The notes beneath the pieces are model-generated. The model saw only the letters and a list, made by a program, of their open reading frames with translations. It was not told where the DNA came from and did not search any database. A stretch of 10,758 bases of DNA from DASYQD01 sp036005845. GTDB taxonomy: Bacteria > Acidobacteriota > Thermoanaerobaculia > Multivoradales > JAIOJS01. The stretch covers positions 1-10,758 of the forward strand of contig DASYQD010000068.1 of the NCBI GenBank assembly GCA_036005845.1. Direction: 5' to 3'. Made by a program: the position numbers and the translations under genes. This document shows positions 7,127 through 10,758 of the stretch, in pieces (position 1 is the first letter of the stretch; every line of letters starts with the position of its first letter).

Positions 7127-7735
7127 TCAGCCGCCGGCCTTCGGCTGCGGGCGGCTCCACGGCGGCACGACGCCGTTCATGCGCGCGTAGGCGATCGCCT
7201 GTCCGGTGTGCTCGTGGCCGTGGCCCTGCATGAGCAGCATGACGCGCCGCTTGTTGAGCTTCATGCCGAAGAGGTCGACGGGCGTGTCGAGATCGGCGGT
7301 CTCGACCGCCGCGGACGCTGCCTTGAAGTGGTCGACGGCGGCCCGCAGCGAGGCGATCGCCGCCGCCTTGTCGCTCACGGCCTCGAGCTTGCCGGGGTCG
7401 ACGCCGGCGGGCACCGGCGTGCCCAGACTCGCGGCACCCGCGTAGTAGCCAGCCGCCACGTGGCCGAGCACCTCGGCGAAGCTGCGCACGCCCTCGCCCG
7501 GCCGCCAGCCGTACTTGTCGGCCGGCATCGCATCGGCGAGCTGCAGCAGGTGGTCCATGGCTTCGTCGAGGTCGGCGACGAGGTCAGCCTGGAAGCCGGC
7601 GGTCGCCTTGCCGGCGGCGGGGGCGCTCGCGGCCGGCGCGGCGGCGCCCATGGATTCCGCTTGCGCCGCGGCGGCAATCGCTGTCAGCGCGGCGAGCGAG
7701 CAGCAGAGGAGCATGAGGCCGAGAAGTCTGCGCAT
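7127..7735 (-). CDS. Secreted DinB-superfamily (four-helix, metal-binding) protein
   Basis: A 202-residue protein with a signal peptide (MRRLLGLMLLCCSLAALTAI, probable cleavage after AAAAQA near residue 26) and an Ala/Pro linker to about residue 48. The rest is a DinB-like four-helix bundle: a first helix with His62, YGWRPGEGVRSFAEVLGHVA containing His92, and a GHGHEHTGQ block (171-179) with three histidines. The tail AYARMNGVVPPWS (182-194) is typical of secreted DinB proteins in Acidobacteriota. His62, His92 and one of His172/174/176 would bind a divalent metal. Family members include thiol-dependent transferases and hydrolases, but most are uncharacterised and this one's substrate is unknown. 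It is unrelated to DNA polymerase IV despite the name. It has a strong Shine-Dalgarno site and a possible promoter of its own, so its place in the PKS cluster may be incidental. Confidence 0.9.
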   Translation of the reverse strand: MRRLLGLMLLCCSLAALTAIAAAAQAESMGAAAPAASAPAAGKATAGFQADLVADLDEAMDHLLQLADAMPADKYGWRPGEGVRSFAEVLGHVAAGYYAGAASLGTPVPAGVDPGKLEAVSDKAAAIASLRAAVDHFKAASAAVETADLDTPVDLFGMKLNKRRVMLLMQGHGHEHTGQAIAYARMNGVVPPWSRPQPKAGG

Positions 7736-7741
7736 CGGAAG

Positions 7742-7747
7742 CCCTCC
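7742..7747 (-). promoter_or_regulatory. Ribosome binding site of the DinB-like gene
   Basis: GGAGGG on the minus strand, six bases before the ATG at 7735. It is the strongest Shine-Dalgarno match in the window and fixes the start so that the signal peptide is complete. Confidence 0.8.
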
Positions 7748-7759
7748 AGGTTTGGGCGC

Positions 7760-7765
7760 AGTCTA
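7760..7765 (-). promoter_or_regulatory. Possible -10 element for the DinB-like gene
   Basis: TAGACT on the minus strand, about 25 bases before the ATG at 7735, would place the transcript start near 7753, upstream of the GGAGGG site. I see no good -35 hexamer at 16-18 bases, so this is weak. If real, it separates the DinB-like and ICMT genes from the PKS transcript. Confidence 0.3.
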
Positions 7766-7788
7766 CGCCCGCGGCGTGCCCTGAGGCC

Positions 7789-7806
7789 GTCGCTGCTGCG
7801 AGCGAC
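7789..7806 (-). terminator. Short hairpin just after the methyltransferase stop
   Basis: GTCGCT and AGCGAC form a perfect six-base-pair stem around a six-base loop, five bases downstream of the methyltransferase stop (7812). There is no following U-run, so it is not a classical intrinsic terminator. It may be a weak or factor-dependent end, or chance in GC-rich DNA. Confidence 0.25.
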
Positions 7807-7811
7807 CGCGC

Positions 7812-8627
7812 TCAGTCGGCCGCGGCGCCGTCGCTCGCGAGGTCGTCGTGAACGCCGAGCTCCGCCGCGCCCGCCGGCAGCTGCGGCGATCGCCGGATAC
7901 CCGGCTGCGCCGAGTCCGCCGGCAGCTCCACCTCCGGCCGCTCGCCCAGCGGAGCCAGGAAGAGCCGCCACTGGAAGCCGCGCACCTCGGGCTGCTCGAC
8001 GCGCCAGATGGCGAGCTCCTTCTCGCGCAACGTGCGGCGCAGCCACTCGCGGTCGTAGATGACGGCGTTCGTCGGGTCCACGGCGTTGACGAACAGCGCG
8101 TTCTGCGACTCCTGCATCATCGGGAAGTCGGCCTTGTCGAAGAGGAACCAGCTCGTCACCGCGACGCCGCCGGGACGCAGCACCCGCGCGAGCTCGCCGA
8201 GGTAGAACGTCGCCGCGGGCTCGAGCACGTGGGTGAACACCGAGACGGCGACGAACAGGCTCACCGTGTGGTTCGTGACGGGCAACGGCAGCACGTCGTG
8301 CTCGCCTTGCGGGTTGAGGCCGACGTTCCTCACGTCCTGGTGCACGAAGTCGAAGCCGGGCGCGCAAGGCGCGAGGTGCTCGCGACACCAGCGCACCATG
8401 CCGCGGTGGAGGTCGAAGCCGAGGTAGCGGCGCGGCGGCGGGTCTTGCAGCAGCAGCTTGCGCGCGATGCGCCCGCAGCCGCAGCCCCAGTCGAGCACGA
8501 AGTCGAACGCCTCGCGCGGTAGGCCCCACAGCCGCTCGCCGGTGGGGTTCTCGTAATGCTCGTCGCCGACGCCACCGACGAGCAAGCGCAGCTCGGGCGG
8601 CGGCATCGGCGGCCGCGTCCGCGACAT
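7812..8627 (-). CDS. Class I SAM-dependent methyltransferase, PKS-associated
   Basis: A 271-residue soluble methyltransferase from the ATG at 8627. Motif I is VLDWGCGCGR (44-53), the acidic residue after beta-2 is Asp72 in GFDLHRGM, and post-motif elements include VSVFTHVLEP (128-137) and LARVLRPGGVAVTSW (146-160). This is a complete Rossmann methyltransferase fold (Methyltransf_11/25-like); the last 35 residues are a low-complexity tail. An in-frame GTG at 8693 overlaps the PKS stop as GTGA and would add 22 residues (about 293 in total) by coupled translation. I prefer the ATG because the extra residues are Ala/Gly/Thr-rich, but the overlap makes the GTG plausible. Either way the gene is directly downstream of the type III PKS and probably cotranscribed, suggesting C- or O-methylation of the polyketide product (inference). 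Confidence 0.88.
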   Translation of the reverse strand: MSRTRPPMPPPELRLLVGGVGDEHYENPTGERLWGLPREAFDFVLDWGCGCGRIARKLLLQDPPPRRYLGFDLHRGMVRWCREHLAPCAPGFDFVHQDVRNVGLNPQGEHDVLPLPVTNHTVSLFVAVSVFTHVLEPAATFYLGELARVLRPGGVAVTSWFLFDKADFPMMQESQNALFVNAVDPTNAVIYDREWLRRTLREKELAIWRVEQPEVRGFQWRLFLAPLGERPEVELPADSAQPGIRRSPQLPAGAAELGVHDDLASDGAAAD

Positions 8628-8689
8628 CGCGCACGCGTCGCCGCGATCGGCGGTCGTGCTCGCCGCCGCGTCGCCCTCCGGCGTGCCGC

Positions 8690-9832
8690 TCACCACTGCA
8701 GCAGCACCAGCTCCGAGCAGAACCCCGGCCCCATGGCGAGCAGCAGCCCGTAACTCCCCGGTTCGGGCCGGTGCTTCTCCATCGTCTCCTGCAGCACCAG
8801 CAGCACCGAGGTCGACGACAGGTTGCCCACCTGGCGCAGCCCGCGCCAGGTGACGGCCAGCGCCTCGTCGGGCAGCGCCAGCTCCTCCTGCATCGCCTCG
8901 AGCACCTTGGGGCCGCCGGGGTGCGCCACCCAGGTCTTGACGTCGGCGCGCGTCAGCCCCTGCTCGGCGAGGAAGGCGTCGACGTCGGCACGCAGGTGGC
9001 GCCGCACCATCTCCGGCACCTCGGCCGAGAGCACCACCTGGAAGCCCTTCTCCGAGATGTCCCAGCCCATGACGCGCTCGGTGTCGTAGTAGAAGGACGA
9101 GGCGGACGCCACGACGCGGGGGAGTGCCGCAGTCTCGCCACCTCCGTTGCTCATCGCCGCCGCCCGCTCGCCGCCCACCAGCACCGCCGCCGCGGCGCCG
9201 TCGCCGAAGAGCCCCGAGGCGATGAGATTGGGGACCGAGAGGTCCTCGGGCTGCAGCGTCAGCGAGCAGAGCTCCACCGAGAGCAGCACCGCCACCTCGT
9301 CGGGATGTCCGGCGAGATAGTCGGCGACGCGCGCCACGCCGGCGGCGCCGGCGAGACAGCCGAGGCCGAAGATCGGCACCCGCTTGGTGCGCGGCGAGAG
9401 CTGCAGCCGGTTGATCAGCCGCGCGTCGAGAGACGGCGTGGCGACGCCGGTGACGGTGACGGTGTAGAGCGTGCTGACGTCGTCGGTGGAAAGGCCGGCG
9501 CGCCGGAGCGCATCGCGCACCGCCTCGGCGCCCACCTCCTGCGCGACGCGGATCCAGGCGTCGTTGGCCTTGCCCCAGCTGTCGATCCGCGCGTACTCCT
9601 CGAGCGGCAGCGCCAAGTGGCGGCCGCCGACGAGGACGTTCCGGTGCAGGCGCTCGATGCGGTCGAGGTTGTGGTGGCGCTTGCCCCACAGCTCGCGGAA
9701 CGCCGCGATCAACTGCTCCTGGTCGTAGTAGTGGGGCGGGAACGCCGCGCCGACGGCGGCGATGCGGGGATCAGCCGTGGTCCGGCGCCCAGCGCGCTGC
9801 GCGGCTGGCGCCGCCGTCGCCCCCGCCGTCAC
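8690..9832 (-). CDS. Type III polyketide synthase (chalcone/stilbene synthase superfamily; alkylpyrone/alkylresorcinol type)
   Basis: This 380-residue thiolase-fold synthase has the full catalytic triad: Cys159 in FGLGCLAGAAG, His304 in WVAHPGGPKVL and Asn337 in VGNLSSTS. The C-terminal GFCSELVLLQW and the opening DPRIAAVGAAFPPHYYDQEQL (in parts: RIAAVGAAFPPHYYDQEQ) match the bacterial branch that includes BpsA and mycobacterial PKS10/11/18. Members extend a fatty-acyl starter with malonyl-CoA and cyclise it to alkylpyrones or alkylresorcinols; the chain length and ring type cannot be read here. The length is normal for the family. The start is GTG at 9832, six bases after the SDR stop, with GGAGAGGG (9844-9851) eleven bases upstream. 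The first 20 residues are low-complexity, so a slightly later start is possible. The gene is sandwiched between SDR and methyltransferase genes in one probable transcript. Confidence 0.95.
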   Translation of the reverse strand: MTAGATAAPAAQRAGRRTTADPRIAAVGAAFPPHYYDQEQLIAAFRELWGKRHHNLDRIERLHRNVLVGGRHLALPLEEYARIDSWGKANDAWIRVAQEVGAEAVRDALRRAGLSTDDVSTLYTVTVTGVATPSLDARLINRLQLSPRTKRVPIFGLGCLAGAAGVARVADYLAGHPDEVAVLLSVELCSLTLQPEDLSVPNLIASGLFGDGAAAAVLVGGERAAAMSNGGGETAALPRVVASASSFYYDTERVMGWDISEKGFQVVLSAEVPEMVRRHLRADVDAFLAEQGLTRADVKTWVAHPGGPKVLEAMQEELALPDEALAVTWRGLRQVGNLSSTSVLLVLQETMEKHRPEPGSYGLLLAMGPGFCSELVLLQW

Positions 9833-9838
9833 GCGGAG

Positions 9839-10639
9839 CTAGGCCCTCTCCGGCCGGAACAGCCGCTCGGCGATCGACAGCACCATCGGCCGCGGCGAGA
9901 CGCGCGCCGACCAAGCGCTGAGGCGATCGCGCAGGGTCGGCACCACGAGGCGGCGGCCGGCGAGCATCGCCTCGTAGCCCGCGCGCGCCACCTCCGCCGC
10001 GTCGGCCGTCGGCATGCGGCTGAAGAAGATCTTGTCGTGGCCGGCGGCGGCGTCGAAGAACTCGGTCTTGGTGCGGCCGGGGCAGAGGCAGGTGACGGTG
10101 ACGCCGCGGCCGCGCAGCTCGACCGACAGCGCCTCGGAGAGGTGGAGCACGAAGGCTTTGCTGGCGGCATAGGTCGCCATCCACGGCAGCGGCTGGAAGG
10201 CGGCGGTCGAGGAGACGTTGAGGATGCGGCCGTAGCCGCGCTCGACCATCGCCGGCACGAAGGCGAGCAGCAGGTCGTGCACGGCCGTGACGTCGAGCTC
10301 GACTTGCGCCTGCAGGCGGGCGCGGTCCATCTCCGCGAAGCGGCCGGCGTCGCCGGCGCCGGCGTTGTTGATCAGGTGGTCGACCTGCAGGCCCTTGGCG
10401 GCGAGGCCGGCGACGAGGGCGCGGCGCTCGCGCGCGTCGGCGAGGTCGCAGGCCCAGGGATGCACGTCGAGGCCGGGGTGGGCGGCGGCGAGCTCCTCCT
10501 GCAGCGCGACGAGGCGTTCGCGGCGGCGCGCGACGAGGATCAGCGAGCGGCTGTCGCGCGCGGCGAGGCGGGCGAGCTCGCGGCCGATGCCGGCGCTGGC
10601 GCCGGTGACGAGCGTGACGGCTTGGCGGGCCGGGCGCAC
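9839..10639 (-). CDS. Short-chain dehydrogenase/reductase (COG0300/DltE-like)
   Basis: A 266-residue classical SDR from a GTG at 10639. The cofactor motif is TGASAGIG (12-19), with ARRR (37-40) after beta-2 suggesting NADP(H) preference. NNAG lies at 91-94, catalytic Ser143/Ser144 in NVSST, and the YxxxK pair is Tyr157 and Lys161 in YAASKAFVLH. CPGRTKTEFF (187-195) follows. The structural/catalytic Asn expected about 25 residues after NNAG is Asp116 here. The gene is the first of the minus-strand cluster; its TAG is six bases from the PKS start. It could reduce a keto group of the polyketide or shape the acyl starter, but SDR substrate cannot be read from sequence. A -10-like TAAGAT lies six bases before the GTG, pointing to a leaderless message. 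Confidence 0.93.
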   Translation of the reverse strand: MRPARQAVTLVTGASAGIGRELARLAARDSRSLILVARRRERLVALQEELAAAHPGLDVHPWACDLADARERRALVAGLAAKGLQVDHLINNAGAGDAGRFAEMDRARLQAQVELDVTAVHDLLLAFVPAMVERGYGRILNVSSTAAFQPLPWMATYAASKAFVLHLSEALSVELRGRGVTVTCLCPGRTKTEFFDAAAGHDKIFFSRMPTADAAEVARAGYEAMLAGRRLVVPTLRDRLSAWSARVSPRPMVLSIAERLFRPERA

Positions 10640-10645
10640 AGCGAG

Positions 10646-10651
10646 ATCTTA
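10646..10651 (-). promoter_or_regulatory. Putative -10 element of the SDR/PKS cluster
   Basis: TAAGAT on the minus strand with its 3' end seven bases from the GTG at 10639, so transcription would begin at or next to the start codon (leaderless). No convincing -35 is visible 16-18 bases upstream. A perfect six-base inverted repeat (GCGAGC, 10667-10672, and GCTCGC, 10679-10684) lies just upstream and could be an operator or chance. Confidence 0.35.
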
Positions 10652-10758
10652 GCCGTTCAGGTTGTCGCGAGCTCCGGCGCTCGCCGCCGCCGCGCACGTG
10701 GGCCCCGCCTGCCGGTGGGTATCCCGCTCGTGCTCGCTTCGCTGCGCGCGATCGGGAG
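10649..10758 (-). other. Right-edge flank with an open frame ending at TAA 10649
   Basis: On the minus strand one frame is open from the window edge to TAA at 10651-10649, reading ...HRQAGPTC...ARDNLNG, and stops ten bases before the SDR start. It could be the 3' end of an upstream gene, but about 35 codons of GC-rich DNA stay open easily and the residues match no family I know. No other signal stands out in this 119-base flank. Confidence 0.15.

Noticed and set aside
8628..9689. The upstream 354 codons of a 625-codon minus-strand frame that runs into the methyltransferase (possible PKS-methyltransferase fusion)
   Set aside because: This part is read out of frame through the type III PKS gene, whose own frame has the full catalytic triad. 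Only the portion from 8627 down is a real protein.
1..10758. rRNA, tRNA, CRISPR, insertion-sequence ends, integrase or attachment sites
   Set aside because: I looked and found no tRNA-like cloverleaf, no transposase or integrase frame, and no short regularly spaced direct repeats. Composition is uniform by eye, so there is no visible sign of recent transfer.

Overview
This window is very GC-rich and reads as soil- or sediment-type environmental bacterial DNA. Three features together suggest Acidobacteriota (perhaps a Thermoanaerobaculia-like lineage): an ECF sigma factor of the 'LQTTALVHEAYLRL' type fused by overlap to a Ser/Thr kinase with a TPR tail; a secreted seven-repeat FG-GAP protein whose C-terminal domain I associate with that phylum; and near-leaderless starts. 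The taxonomy is inference from gene content, not a marker-gene result.

Layout. (1) 1-2162, minus strand: the N-terminal 720 residues of a secreted FG-GAP beta-propeller protein, running off the left edge. (2) 2163-2259: a 97-base divergent promoter region. (3) 2260-5630, plus strand: an ECF sigma factor and a membrane-anchored Ser/Thr kinase with TPR repeats, joined by a GTGA overlap. (4) 5636-6492, plus strand: a two-gene, toxin-antitoxin-like module, a small helical protein followed by a DUF6036-type nucleotidyltransferase. It appears to have its own promoter inside the kinase 3' end. (5) 6541-10639, minus strand: SDR reductase, type III polyketide synthase, class I methyltransferase, secreted DinB-fold protein, and ICMT-type membrane methyltransferase. 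(6) 10640-10758: the upstream flank of the SDR gene.

How the genes fit together. The minus-strand cluster looks like a biosynthetic locus for a lipidic polyketide of the alkylpyrone or alkylresorcinol type. The PKS has an intact Cys-His-Asn triad. The ICMT-family protein resembles the Bacillus BpsB/YpbQ branch, known to O-methylate alkylpyrones. The SDR and the soluble methyltransferase would be extra tailoring steps. The sigma/kinase pair is a self-contained signalling unit whose target may be the divergent propeller gene, although nothing in the sequence proves this.

The most unusual local observation is in the toxin-antitoxin-like pair. The upstream gene has CGA exactly where TGA would create the usual TGATG stop/start overlap, so its frame runs 60 codons into the downstream gene. 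The downstream nucleotidyltransferase has Asp where the family's motif-I glycine is expected. Both differences are single transitions from the expected sequence, which suggests a decaying or detoxified module. I saw no rRNA, tRNA, CRISPR array, insertion sequence or attachment site.
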